From NCBI GenBank assembly GCA_947448025.1, contig CANFLV010000015.1:45207-109206 (forward strand): a stretch of DNA of 64,000 nucleotides, read 5' to 3'. Of the stretch, positions 56,320 to 64,000 are shown one piece after another; positions within the stretch are counted from its first letter, which is position 1, and each line of letters opens with the position of its first letter. The DNA is from Oxalobacteraceae bacterium (GTDB lineage Bacteria; Pseudomonadota; Gammaproteobacteria; Burkholderiales; Burkholderiaceae_D). The translations under genes and the position numbers were made by a program. A model generated the notes under the pieces. That model had not been told where the DNA came from, made no database searches, and saw nothing but the letters and a program-made list of their open reading frames with translations.

Positions 56320-57039
56320 TCAGGCTAACTTTTCAGCGTCGAGTTTCTTGATCATCTTGTTGCGCACCAGATTCCAGAAGCGACCATATTCCTGCCATAC
56401 GACGTTGGCGGCGACTTCCTTGTCGCTCATGAAGGTGATCTCACCATCGTCGCCGGCCAGCATCTCGGCCTGGAACTGCATGCGTGCATTCTGCTCAAGA
56501 TAGACGCTGCGACCGACCGCGACCGCAAGGCTTTCGCCGACGACGACGGCGCCATGACCGCGCATCAATGCCGCCGGATGGCCGTCGAGTTTTTTCGCCA
56601 GCGACTCGCCGAGATAGGCATTACGGACCAGCATGTCGCTGTCTTCCTGCGCATCGCGGATTTCCCAGTTCGGTACGCCCAGGCCGATGAAGGCGGACAT
56701 GTGGAAGATCGGCTGCAAGGTAGTATTGGTGCAGCAAAATGGAATCACGGACGGCGAATGGTTATGTACCACGGCCATGACTTCAGGACGCGATTTATAG
56801 ACTTCACCGTGGATGTAACGCTCGATGACGGGATTGAAGCCCTTCGCATCGATGGGCTCGCTGTCCATGCCGAACTCCATCATGTCGGCTTCGGTCACGA
56901 GTTCCGGCGCGATCGAGCGCGCCATCCAGAAACGCTCCGGATTGGTCGGCGAGCGCACGCTGATATGGCCATAGGCGTCGATGATGCCGTGCTCGGCGAG
57001 AATGCGGTAAGCGATTACCAGATCTTGAAAATTCGTCAT
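56320..57039 (-). CDS. Class II aldolase/adducin-family protein (possible aromatic acid decarboxylase)
   Basis: A 239-residue class II aldolase fold. I chose the ATG at 57039, with GGAGACACC upstream; a longer frame to 57129 lacks a ribosome site. Metal ligands are in AVVHNHSPSVIPF and MRGHGAVVVGESLAV. It is a paralogue in fold of the protein at 48011. It sits between the two TctC genes in the operon; PhtC/CmtD-type decarboxylation of a ring-hydroxylated acid is an inference from context. Confidence 0.8.
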   Translation of the reverse strand: MTNFQDLVIAYRILAEHGIIDAYGHISVRSPTNPERFWMARSIAPELVTEADMMEFGMDSEPIDAKGFNPVIERYIHGEVYKSRPEVMAVVHNHSPSVIPFCCTNTTLQPIFHMSAFIGLGVPNWEIRDAQEDSDMLVRNAYLGESLAKKLDGHPAALMRGHGAVVVGESLAVAVGRSVYLEQNARMQFQAEMLAGDDGEITFMSDKEVAANVVWQEYGRFWNLVRNKMIKKLDAEKLA

Positions 57040-57073
57040 GCGGTGTCTCCTGATATTGTTCTGTTTTAGTCGC

Positions 57074-58045
57074 TTAGTCGGCGACGATCTTGCCACGGAC
57101 AACGACCTCTGACCATTGCTTGATTTCACGTTGCAGCAGCGCGTCGAGTTTTTCCGCCTTGCCGCCGACCGGATCGACGCCTTGCTTGGCCATCGCTTCC
57201 TTTACGTCCGGCATGGCCAACAGGGCATTGATTTCAGCATTCATTTTTGCAATCACGGCAGGCGGTGTGCCGGCCGGCGCCATCACGCCATACCAGGTAT
57301 CGACGAGCATGTTCGGATAACCGGATTCGGCCAGGGTCGGCGCCTGCGGAAAGGTCGGTGCACGTTCCTTGCCCATCACCGCCAGCAGGCGCATGCTGCC
57401 AGCCTGAATGAAGGGCGTGGCGCTTTGCAATGAGACGACGCTGGCTTGCACATGACCAGCGATGAGGTCATTGACGGCGCCGGAGGTGCCCTTGTACGGC
57501 ACATGCACCATGTTCGTGCCGGTCTCCTGCTTGAACAGTTCCATGGCCAGATGCTGCGAGCTGCCCGAGCCCGGCGAGGCATAGTTCAATGCGCCCGGCT
57601 GCTTCTTGACCTGCTCGACAAATTCACGCAGATTATTGGCTGGGAATTTCGGATTGACGACCAGCGTCATCGTGCTCGTTCCGAGCAGCGACACCGAGGC
57701 AAAGCTCTTGATCGAATCATAGGGCAGTTTCGGCTTGATCGCTGCCAGCGCGCTATAGGACGTGGCATTGAACATGAAGGTATAGCCGTCCGGTGCTGCC
57801 TTCGCTGCGGCTGTTGCGCCGATGATGCCGCTGGCGCCAGTCTTGTTATCGACCACGACCGGCACGCCCCAGCGTTGCGCGATTTTGGCGCCGAGCAGAC
57901 GCGCCAGTACGTCGGCTGTCGTGCCCGGCGTGTAGGGCACGATGAACTGGATAGGTCGCGCCGGATAGGCTTGGGCGAGTGCCATCGATGGCAGCGCGGC
58001 GGCGCACAGCAGGCTCGCGGCGACGAAGGTTTTCAGTATTTTCAT
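57074..58045 (-). CDS. TctC/Bug-family periplasmic receptor
   Basis: A 323-residue receptor with signal MKILKTFVAASLLCAAALPS...ALAQ and Bug motifs YPARPIQFIVPYTPGTTADV, NKTGASGIIGATAAAK and NYASPGSGSSQHLAMELFKQ. The ATG at 58045 has CAGGAAA upstream and is preferred over longer readings. It is the first transport gene of the operon, so two receptors here may share one TctAB pair. Confidence 0.88.
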   Translation of the reverse strand: MKILKTFVAASLLCAAALPSMALAQAYPARPIQFIVPYTPGTTADVLARLLGAKIAQRWGVPVVVDNKTGASGIIGATAAAKAAPDGYTFMFNATSYSALAAIKPKLPYDSIKSFASVSLLGTSTMTLVVNPKFPANNLREFVEQVKKQPGALNYASPGSGSSQHLAMELFKQETGTNMVHVPYKGTSGAVNDLIAGHVQASVVSLQSATPFIQAGSMRLLAVMGKERAPTFPQAPTLAESGYPNMLVDTWYGVMAPAGTPPAVIAKMNAEINALLAMPDVKEAMAKQGVDPVGGKAEKLDALLQREIKQWSEVVVRGKIVAD

Positions 58046-58082
58046 TGTTATTTTTCCTGTCTCATGGGCATGCACGACTACA

Positions 58083-59123
58083 TTATTTCAGGTTGAAGAC
58101 TTTTTCCGCATTGGTCTGGAAGAAGGCCTTCTTGTCGGCGGTACTCATCTGCATGCCGTCGAGCGCGACGACTTCATCGGCCGAATACTGGTAAGGGTAA
58201 TCCATCGCATACAGCACGCGGTCCATGCCCAGGGTTTGCTGCGTGAACTTGATTGCCGGCTCCCATGCCATGCCGCTATTGGTGATGTAAAAATTCTCGC
58301 GCAGGTAATCGCTGGGCTTCTTTTTCAGTGCGCGTATCGTTGGATAGCGGTCTGAGCGCACCGTCGCCTGATGCATGTAATCGAGGCGATAGGCCCAGAA
58401 CGGCAGGGCTTCGCCCATGTGGCCGATGACGACCTGCAGTTTCGGGAAGCGGTCGAACACGCCGGCGGTGATGATGCGCAGCGCATGCAAGCCGGTCTCC
58501 ACGCCAAAGCCGAAAATCGCGCCATCGAGGCCGCATTCGAGGAAGGGCTGGATCATATTGCGCGGTGGCGTATTCGGATGCAGGTAGATCGGCGTGTTGT
58601 TCGCTTCGGCCGCTTCGAAGATTTCCCAGAACTTCGGATCCGACAGGTATTCGCCATGGGTATGCGAATTGATGATCACGCCAGTGAGGCCAAGTTGCTG
58701 GATGCCGCGTTCGATTTCCTTGGCCGCTTCATGCGGATTTTGCGGGGCGATGGCGACCATGCCGGAGAAACGTGTCGGATGGCGGCGCACAGCAGCGGCG
58801 AGTTCATCGTTGGCGACTTTCGCAAAGCCGACGGCAGTGTCGGTGTCCATGACTTGCACGCCCGGCGAGGTCAGGGCGATGATCTGCCGGTCGATGCCGG
58901 TGTCGTCCATGTGCTGCAGGCGCACTTGGTCGAGATCAGCGAGGCAGCGCATGATGTGCTGGGCGCGCTCGCTCTTGCTGGTCATGTAGAAACCGAGCAG
59001 GCTGACGAAGCCCGGATCAGGATCGGGACCGGCGAGGATCTTGCGATAGATGTCGAACATTTCTTTCGGTGCGAAAGCTTCTTCAGTAGCGATGCGCAGG
59101 TAATCTGGATGCGGCTGGATCAT
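58083..59123 (-). CDS. Amidohydrolase-2 family decarboxylase, LigW-like (5-carboxyvanillate decarboxylase group)
   Basis: A 346-residue metal-dependent TIM-barrel decarboxylase. It begins YLRIATEEAFAPKEMFDIYR, has TGIDRQIIALTSPGVQ and INSHTHGEYLSDP with a ligand His, IGHMGEALPFW, and a ligand Asp in YAMDYPYQYSADE. This pattern matches the LigW/gamma-resorcylate decarboxylase group that removes a carboxyl group from hydroxylated aromatic acids without a cofactor. In the operon it would act after the ring dioxygenase. AAGGGAA lies upstream of the ATG. Confidence 0.85.
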   Translation of the reverse strand: MIQPHPDYLRIATEEAFAPKEMFDIYRKILAGPDPDPGFVSLLGFYMTSKSERAQHIMRCLADLDQVRLQHMDDTGIDRQIIALTSPGVQVMDTDTAVGFAKVANDELAAAVRRHPTRFSGMVAIAPQNPHEAAKEIERGIQQLGLTGVIINSHTHGEYLSDPKFWEIFEAAEANNTPIYLHPNTPPRNMIQPFLECGLDGAIFGFGVETGLHALRIITAGVFDRFPKLQVVIGHMGEALPFWAYRLDYMHQATVRSDRYPTIRALKKKPSDYLRENFYITNSGMAWEPAIKFTQQTLGMDRVLYAMDYPYQYSADEVVALDGMQMSTADKKAFFQTNAEKVFNLK

Positions 59124-59159
59124 GGATTAATTCCCTTTAGTTGAAGGATATTTTGTTGA

Positions 59160-59257
59160 GAGCGCCTGAAAAATGCGCCTGACGTCGTTGCCGCGCTTTG
59201 CCGTACATGCGTACTGTCTGCAGCGCGACGCCTAGCCAGCCACATTTTTAGGCGCTC
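59160..59257. repeat. 98-bp element with terminal inverted repeats inside the dioxygenase operon
   Basis: GAGCGCCTGAAAAATG at 59160-59175 and CATTTTTAGGCGCTC at 59243-59257 are inverted repeats with one bulged base. Immediately outside lie TTGTTGA (59153-59159) and TTGTTCA (59258-59264), a near-match direct repeat of seven bases. The middle can form further stems. It separates the ferredoxin and decarboxylase genes. It may be a tiny transposon-derived element or an RNA structure that sets transcript levels. Confidence 0.4.
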
Positions 59258-59261
59258 TTGT

Positions 59262-59579
59262 TCAGGCAGGACGAAAAATATGCACGACGCCGTCGCGCAC
59301 TTCAGTGCGGTAAGTCTGCAGCGCCACCGAACACGGCGCGCCTACGGGTTTGCCGGAGGGGACATGGAAGGCGCCGAAATGCAGGTTGCATTCGACGACA
59401 TCGCCATCGAGTTCGCCCTTGGACAGGCTCGACAGGCCATGCGTGCAAGTGTCATCGGTGGCATAGATGGCGCCCTCGATGTTGTAGAGCGCGACGGTTT
59501 TACCATCGACCTCAAACTGCTGGATGGAATTGGTGGCCAGCTCTTGCTGCTGGCAGACGCGGTGACAGGTTTCACTCAT
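59262..59579 (-). CDS. Rieske-type ferredoxin
   Basis: A 105-residue single-domain Rieske ferredoxin. Cluster ligands are Cys-X-His in DTCTHGLSSLSKG and Cys-X2-His in ECNLHFGAFHVPSG. I chose the ATG at 59579 (MSETCHRVCQQQ), which is better spaced from CGGAG than the ATG two codons earlier. It carries electrons to the alpha/beta dioxygenase encoded upstream; no dedicated reductase gene is in this operon, so the reductase must come from elsewhere. Confidence 0.9.
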   Translation of the reverse strand: MSETCHRVCQQQELATNSIQQFEVDGKTVALYNIEGAIYATDDTCTHGLSSLSKGELDGDVVECNLHFGAFHVPSGKPVGAPCSVALQTYRTEVRDGVVHIFRPA

Positions 59580-59625
59580 ATGCATACTCCGGATTCGATG
59601 GCTAATGTGCTGTGATGTGTTTCAG

Positions 59626-60126
59626 TTAAAGGATGAAGCTCACCGAACCCAATGAGGCGAGTTCATGCGCATCCAGGAAAACGCGCCGCTCGCGGATGCG
59701 CAAACCATCTTCGGTGCGCAGCAGGATGTAGCGATATTTGCCGACATATTCGCGGATGCGCTCATGGCGCCGGTAGCGGTAGCAAACGAAGTTGGCGCTG
59801 ATCGTCACCAGCTCGTCACTGCTGTCGAGAATGCGCACATTCGTGATCAGCCGCCGCGTGCGTGACTGTGGAAACTCTGCATGACAGTTCGGGTCATTGA
59901 GGCGAATCACGCGCTGGCGAATGCGCTCGGCATTGTCTGCAATCGTGAACAGCGTTGTGCGGTGACTGCCCTGCAGTGCATCGTTGGAGGGGATGAAATA
60001 TTGCGCATCAGGTGTTAGCAGCTGCAGCCACGCATCGAGTTTCCATTCATCGAGCAGGTCGGCTTCCATGAACAGGAAGTCTTCGATATCGGCGCGCGTG
60101 AGCGGCTGTAAAAGGTCGGTACTCAT
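59626..60126 (-). CDS. Aromatic-ring-hydroxylating dioxygenase, beta subunit
   Basis: A 166-residue small subunit of the NTF2-like fold (LTRADIEDFLFMEADLLDEW; FVCYRYRRHERIREYVGKYR; LRIRERRVFLDAHEL). It supports the structure of the alpha3beta3 oxygenase. Start ATG overlaps the alpha-subunit stop by ATGA. Length usual. Confidence 0.9.
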   Translation of the reverse strand: MSTDLLQPLTRADIEDFLFMEADLLDEWKLDAWLQLLTPDAQYFIPSNDALQGSHRTTLFTIADNAERIRQRVIRLNDPNCHAEFPQSRTRRLITNVRILDSSDELVTISANFVCYRYRRHERIREYVGKYRYILLRTEDGLRIRERRVFLDAHELASLGSVSFIL

Positions 60127-61409
60127 GCTTCACCCTCCGTCATCAGTTTGTTCCAATGACGCCAGAAGGTGCGTAAATGGTGTTCATCGCTATTGAGCTG
60201 AGCCTCGTCCTTGGCCATGCCGCGTGACATTTCCGACCAGGGGTCATCGCGCCAGTTCGCCAGTCCCTGCTGCACGAGCTCGAGCGCTTCGACGTCATCA
60301 GGCGTAGCGAAACCGCCAGGGCCGTAAAAGGTCAGGAAGGCATCAAGACGACGTGCGCGCGCCGATTCGCTTTCTTCCGCTGTACCCAGGGCCCAAGCCG
60401 TGACATGCATGCGACCTGCACCATCCGGGAAAAAGGTGCGTATCGTCACGGAAGAACCATCATTGATGACAAGGTTGGGAAAGATCACCAGATTGCGGTT
60501 CGTGTCGGCCACGCGCGTAGCGCGTTCGGCGCCGAGTCGTTCGACAAGTTCAGCGCGGATCTCGGCGATTTCGGCTTTGGCTTCTTCGCCATACAGCGGG
60601 ATCCACTTCGCCACCGGCCGGCCGCGGAAATTGACGTTGTCTGTGGTGAAGTGGCCGTTGCCCAGATCGATCGCATAACCCTTGGTCGGCAAGACCAGGC
60701 CGGCCTCTTTCGAGGGCTCGACGACCACGCCGGAATTCTTCATGAAGTTCAGCCAGGTCGAATGCGTGGTCGGCAAATGGTAATCATCGACACTGTTTTC
60801 GACCATCAGTTTCCAGTTCGCTGCGACGTCGTATTCCTGCGTTCCTTCGATGACGTCCATCGTGTTTGAGGGCGACTGGTCGATCACGAGGTCGAGGTAT
60901 TCGGTGGCGCGGCCGAGGTAGTCGGCGAGTGGCTCGATATCCTTGTTGAGGCACATGAACCAGAAGCCGCGATACGACTCGAAGCGCGCCGGGCCTTTCA
61001 AGCCGAGATCGGCCTTGTCGAAGTGTTCGCCATAGGCGTCGTCACCCGGCACGCCCGTAAGGCTGCCGTCATTTTTGTAACTCCAGCCGTGGTAGACGCA
61101 AAAGAAGCGCCGGCTATTGCCACGGGGCTGGGTGGCGACGAGGGCGCCGCGATGGCGGCAGGTATTGAAATGGCATTTGATGCTGCCTGCGCCATCGCGC
61201 ACGAAGATGATCGGGCGGCCGGCGACGCGGCGAGTCAGGTAATCACCGGGCTGCTTGATTTCGGATTCGTGGCCGACATAAATCCAGCATTTCGAAAAGA
61301 TCAGGCGCATTTCGTCGCTGAGGATATCTTCGCTGACATGCACTTCGCGGTTCAGCAGGAATACTGCGCGTTCGGCGTCATCAACAATATAGGGGCGCTT
61401 CTCAGTCAT
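60123..61409 (-). CDS. Aromatic-ring-hydroxylating dioxygenase, alpha subunit
   Basis: A 428-residue catalytic subunit. Rieske ligands are Cys84-X-His86 (NTCRHRGALVATQ) and Cys104-X2-His107 (CVYHGWSYK). The mononuclear iron ligands are His211 and His216 in ENSVDDYHLPTTHSTWL, with Asp208 bridging to the Rieske centre of the next subunit. This is the two-subunit group that uses a separate ferredoxin, here the one at 59262. It probably dihydroxylates an aromatic carboxylate. First gene of the operon reaching tctA. Confidence 0.92.
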   Translation of the reverse strand: MTEKRPYIVDDAERAVFLLNREVHVSEDILSDEMRLIFSKCWIYVGHESEIKQPGDYLTRRVAGRPIIFVRDGAGSIKCHFNTCRHRGALVATQPRGNSRRFFCVYHGWSYKNDGSLTGVPGDDAYGEHFDKADLGLKGPARFESYRGFWFMCLNKDIEPLADYLGRATEYLDLVIDQSPSNTMDVIEGTQEYDVAANWKLMVENSVDDYHLPTTHSTWLNFMKNSGVVVEPSKEAGLVLPTKGYAIDLGNGHFTTDNVNFRGRPVAKWIPLYGEEAKAEIAEIRAELVERLGAERATRVADTNRNLVIFPNLVINDGSSVTIRTFFPDGAGRMHVTAWALGTAEESESARARRLDAFLTFYGPGGFATPDDVEALELVQQGLANWRDDPWSEMSRGMAKDEAQLNSDEHHLRTFWRHWNKLMTEGEA

Positions 61410-61650
61410 GGGGGTGACTCATTTCTAAGGGAATTATCTGTCAAAAATTATACAGCGGAAATCTCTCATTGTGGGATTGATGATATTGCGCGGTTTGCTG
61501 CGGGTTCGCTGGCATGATGGATGGCCGTACTCAGACTTCACTCTTAAGCAGGCTTTTAATAACCTGTAGTTCATGTGGAAGCGCGAACGGATATCGGCGA
61601 TTATTGCCGTGGGCGTCGATAGTCACGTGAATCACAATTTGGGAATTAAA

Positions 61651-61724
61651 TTGCAAATATTGCGTGCTTCAGTTTTATAATTGCGTGGCGGTCAAGTTGT
61701 TCCCCAAGGCCGGGGCGCTATAAT
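61651..61724 (+). promoter_or_regulatory. Candidate promoters and operator upstream of the IclR gene
   Basis: Two promoter-like pairs read toward the IclR gene: TTGCAA (61651) with TATAAT at 61676-61681 (19-bp spacer) and TTGTTC (61697) with TATAAT at 61719-61724 (16-bp spacer). A perfect palindrome GCAA-ATA-TTGC at 61653-61663 overlaps the first. The rest of the 379-bp divergent gap shows no gene. Confidence 0.45.
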
Positions 61725-61788
61725 TCCGCTCCGTCCGTGTGGCATCACCGGATTTTTTTCGCACCCTTCAGACAAACAACGCAAACCT

Positions 61789-62562
61789 ATGGCCACAGCC
61801 GACACACAAAACAGCCTGTCCAAGATGATTTCAGTGCTGGACCTGATTGAAGCGAGTAGCGCCGGCCTTACGCTGGAAGAAATGCTCGAGGCCATGCAGC
61901 TGTCGCGCTCGACCTTGTACCGCTACATTCGCGTGCTGTCCGAGGCCGGGCTGATCGTGTCCCTGCCTAACTTCGGCTACACGCTCGGACCACGCGTGGC
62001 CGAGCTGGACCTGAAGATGCGTACGCAAGACCCATTGATTGCGGCCAGTATTCCCGTCATGACCGAACTCGCGCGCACGGTGCCCGGCGTGGTTCTGCTC
62101 TGCCGTAAATATCGCGACAAAGTGCTGTGTGTGCATCAGGAAGGCTCGAGCCCAAGTTTTCGCAGCGGATATGAGCGTGGTCAGGATCGGCCATTGTTTC
62201 GCGGTTCAGCCTCACGCATCATCCTTGCGTACACTGAAGCGCGCGCGATTGCGCGTCTGTATGCCGAGCGCAGTGAAGAGTTTGCCGAGGCCAACCTGGG
62301 CAAGTCGCTGGAAGAAGTCAAAGCCGAACTCGCGCGTATCCGCCACGTTGGTTACGACTCCACCACCGCGCAAATTACGGCTGGCGTGACCGGTATCGCC
62401 GCGCCTGTTTTTGACAGCAAGGGCACCATTGCCGGCAGCCTCAGCGTGACCCTCAGCGCAGCAGCGCTGCGTCCCGGCGAAGTCGCGCAGATTGCCGAAC
62501 GCATCATGCTGTGCGCGAGCATCGTCTCACGCGCGATTTCGCATCCGACTGCGGCCCGCTAA
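61789..62562 (+). CDS. IclR-family transcriptional regulator
   Basis: A 257-residue regulator. The winged helix (LTLEEMLEAMQLSRSTLYRY) is at about 28-47, followed by the IclR effector-binding domain (VLLCRKYRDKVLCVHQEGSS; RGSASRIILAY; GIAAPVFDSKGTIAGSLSVT). The start at 61789 gives MATADTQNSLSKMISVLDLI. It is divergent from the dioxygenase operon, and IclR proteins commonly control aromatic catabolism, so it is the likely operon regulator. Confidence 0.9.
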   Translation: MATADTQNSLSKMISVLDLIEASSAGLTLEEMLEAMQLSRSTLYRYIRVLSEAGLIVSLPNFGYTLGPRVAELDLKMRTQDPLIAASIPVMTELARTVPGVVLLCRKYRDKVLCVHQEGSSPSFRSGYERGQDRPLFRGSASRIILAYTEARAIARLYAERSEEFAEANLGKSLEEVKAELARIRHVGYDSTTAQITAGVTGIAAPVFDSKGTIAGSLSVTLSAAALRPGEVAQIAERIMLCASIVSRAISHPTAAR

Positions 62563-62616
62563 TTACGCGCCGGTTCCCGCAGGACGGTGCGCCCGGCATG
62601 GGCGCTGTCTGCAAAC

Positions 62617-63666
62617 TTATTTGCAGCCGCGTTTCGTGATGATCGTATCGTCAAACAGCGCCCGTGCGCGTTCCGCATCATCGAGCAAGGCGGCGGCATT
62701 CAGGCGCTTGATACGGATGCCCTTCATGGGCGACTCGGTCTTGGTACTGGCTGGTACGTAGCCGATTTTCGCCTGGATATTCTGTCCTTCTTCGCCCAGC
62801 ATGAAGTCATAAAACAGCAGTGCCGCGTTCGGACTCGGTGCTTTCTTGGCGATGCCGATACCATCCGTGATGGCGATCGCCGGCTCGATCGCGAACCAGT
62901 CGATCGGCGCGCCCTTTTGCTTGGCTTGCTGCGGGCTGTACTGGTAGACGGTCAGTGCCAGCGGTACTTCGCCAGAGGCCACCAGGTTCACCAGCAGCGC
63001 ATGGCCGGTGCGTACCGACATGGCATTGCTGGTGCCGAGACTGCAAAACAAGGCGCGGCCCTGGGTTTCGCCGAGCTGCTTCATGACTTCCTGCAGCCAG
63101 TCATAGTCGCCGGCTTCGATCGCCAGCCGGCCTTTCCATTTCGGGTCGAGCAAATCGGCATAGGTTTTCGGCAGTTCTTCCTTTTTGACCTTGGCGGTGT
63201 TGTAGGCCTGGGCATACACATAATGCATGCTCGGCGCCCAGCCGTGATGGGCGGGCACGGCTTCGGCGATGAGCTCCCGCGTCAGGGGTGAGCTGACTTC
63301 CTTGAGCAAGCCTTCGCGCTGCAGCGCTTCCATCGACACGGACAGGTTCTGGATCACGTCCACGGTAAATCTGTTGCCGCGGGCTTCAGAAATCGTGCGC
63401 TGTAAAACCTGTTCCGACAGGCCGCGCCAGACATTCACCTTGATGCCATAACGCTTTTCAAAGGCGTCTGTGAGTAGGCGCATGTATTCACCCGGCGTGG
63501 TCGAATACAGCGTCAGCGAGCCTTCCTTTTTCGCCGCGGTGATGATGCGCTCGCTGCGATCGGCGCCGCTGTACATGGCCAGGTCGGCTGGTGTTTGTGC
63601 CAGCACAGTGCCGACTTGGCCGAGCACGGCCAATGCCAGGGCAAGCAAGGTGCGTTTGATGAGCAT
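62617..63666 (-). CDS. Orphan periplasmic solute receptor 5 (FbpA-like family)
   Basis: A 349-residue receptor: signal MLIKRTLLALALAVLGQVGT...VLAQ, then YSGADRSERIITAAKKEGSL, EKRYGIKVNVWRGLSEQVLQ, KWKGRLAIEAGDYDWLQEVM, VRTGHALLVNLVASGEVPLA and KGAPIDWFAIEPAIAITDGI. AAGGAA precedes the ATG at 63666. It follows the VanA-like oxygenase gene 28 bp away on the same strand, again pairing a receptor with an aromatic oxygenase. A run of ten G (63679-63688) lies just upstream of its ribosome site. Confidence 0.87.
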   Translation of the reverse strand: MLIKRTLLALALAVLGQVGTVLAQTPADLAMYSGADRSERIITAAKKEGSLTLYSTTPGEYMRLLTDAFEKRYGIKVNVWRGLSEQVLQRTISEARGNRFTVDVIQNLSVSMEALQREGLLKEVSSPLTRELIAEAVPAHHGWAPSMHYVYAQAYNTAKVKKEELPKTYADLLDPKWKGRLAIEAGDYDWLQEVMKQLGETQGRALFCSLGTSNAMSVRTGHALLVNLVASGEVPLALTVYQYSPQQAKQKGAPIDWFAIEPAIAITDGIGIAKKAPSPNAALLFYDFMLGEEGQNIQAKIGYVPASTKTESPMKGIRIKRLNAAALLDDAERARALFDDTIITKRGCK

Positions 63667-63678
63667 AGTGTATTCCTT

Positions 63679-63688
63679 GGGGGGGGGG
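63679..63688. repeat. Homopolymer run of ten G
   Basis: On the coding (minus) strand it is ten C residues ending at the A of the AAGGAA ribosome site of receptor 5 and starting six bases after the stop of the VanA-like gene. Such runs can slip in replication. Confidence 0.85.
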
Positions 63689-63694
63689 ACTGCG

Positions 63695-64000
63695 TCAGGC
63701 AAGGGTAATGGCGCTTTGCGCCAGCGTGGCCTGCATCTCGCGCTCGTCTTGCGCCTTCAATAATTTTTCTAAATGTCTGCGCGCCCGTACGGCAGCGCCA
63801 TCGACTGAGAGCAGGATGGGGTTCAGGTCGAACAGGTCTTGCTTGCCCATGCCGCGCTGGATCGCCTCAATCATCGGTTTGTCCTGTTCGCCAAAACCAA
63901 TGCGTTGCCATTCGCGGATTTGCGCATCGACCTTTTCATCATCGCGCTGGTAATTGCGGGCATTGATGAAGTAGTAGTTCGTCGAAGTCTCCGTGGCCGG
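63695..64000 (-). CDS. Rieske-type aromatic oxygenase, VanA-like (C-terminal part, runs off the window)
   Basis: The minus strand from the right edge is open in one frame for 101 codons to a TGA at 63697-63695. It encodes TNYYFINARNYQRDDEKVDA, then DKPMIEAIQRGMGKQDLFDL and NPILLSVDGAAVRARRHLEK, the C-terminal end of the vanillate O-demethylase/phthalate dioxygenase-type oxygenase family. The Rieske domain and start lie outside the window. It is followed by receptor 5 in the same direction. Confidence 0.8.
   Translation of the reverse strand, partial: PATETSTNYYFINARNYQRDDEKVDAQIREWQRIGFGEQDKPMIEAIQRGMGKQDLFDLNPILLSVDGAAVRARRHLEKLLKAQDEREMQATLAQSAITLA

Noticed and set aside
61600..61664. parS-like site around GTCACGTGAATCAC
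   Set aside because: It differs from the TGTTTCACGTGAAACA consensus in several arm positions, and no parAB genes are in the window.

Overview
The window reads as a betaproteobacterial chromosome, most likely Burkholderiales and probably Oxalobacteraceae-like (Herminiimonas/Janthinobacterium type). This placement is inferred from the gene set and protein style: GTP-type PEP carboxykinase, several Tct/Bug-type solute receptors, and the rpmH-rnpA-yidD-yidC-mnmE / dnaA-dnaN-gyrB block. No rRNA, tRNA, CRISPR array, insertion sequence or prophage gene was recognised.

Layout. 0-3.6 kb: the end of a branched-chain-type ABC uptake locus (receptor, LivF, LivG) and a GMC oxidoreductase, all on the minus strand. 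3.6-4.5 kb: a gene-free region holding two copies, exactly 406 bp apart, of a module built like a replication origin (three DnaA boxes, an IHF site, a CTACTACTA trio run and an AT-rich tract). 4.5-12.7 kb: LysR regulator, small membrane protein, threonine aldolase, pckG, a D-2-hydroxyacid dehydrogenase, hypothetical proteins, a possible small RNA and a one-domain asparaginase. 12.7-20 kb: a ferric-type ABC transporter and a TctC-like receptor, divergent from a TctD/TctE two-component system. 20-23 kb: a DUF4214-cyclophilin lipoprotein, a VOC protein and a CAP-domain lipoprotein. 23-33 kb: the housekeeping core, with rpmH, rnpA, yidD, yidC and mnmE leftward and dnaA, dnaN and gyrB rightward. 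33-39 kb: a winged-helix protein, a membrane protein, YcaO and a SWIM/SNF2 helicase.

39-64 kb is a catabolic region. Five paralogous periplasmic receptors, none with its own permease or ATPase in the window, alternate with an aldehyde dehydrogenase, an SDR, a phosphotriesterase-like hydrolase and a TauD-type dioxygenase. 48-53 kb carries a phthalate-type module: a Rieske oxygenase and a class II aldolase-like protein, divergent from a MarR regulator, a Pht4/OphB-like dihydrodiol dehydrogenase and a phthalate dioxygenase reductase. 53-61.4 kb is one long minus-strand operon: a two-subunit ring-hydroxylating dioxygenase, a Rieske ferredoxin, a LigW-like decarboxylase, a second class II aldolase-like protein, two TctC receptors, TctB and TctA, next to an IclR regulator. 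The right edge holds another receptor and the end of a VanA-like oxygenase. Together these look like uptake plus ring oxidation and decarboxylation of aromatic carboxylates; the substrates are inferred.

The most striking signal is the duplicated origin-like module about 23 kb from dnaA, although the dnaA locus itself also has DnaA boxes and the usual divergent gene layout.
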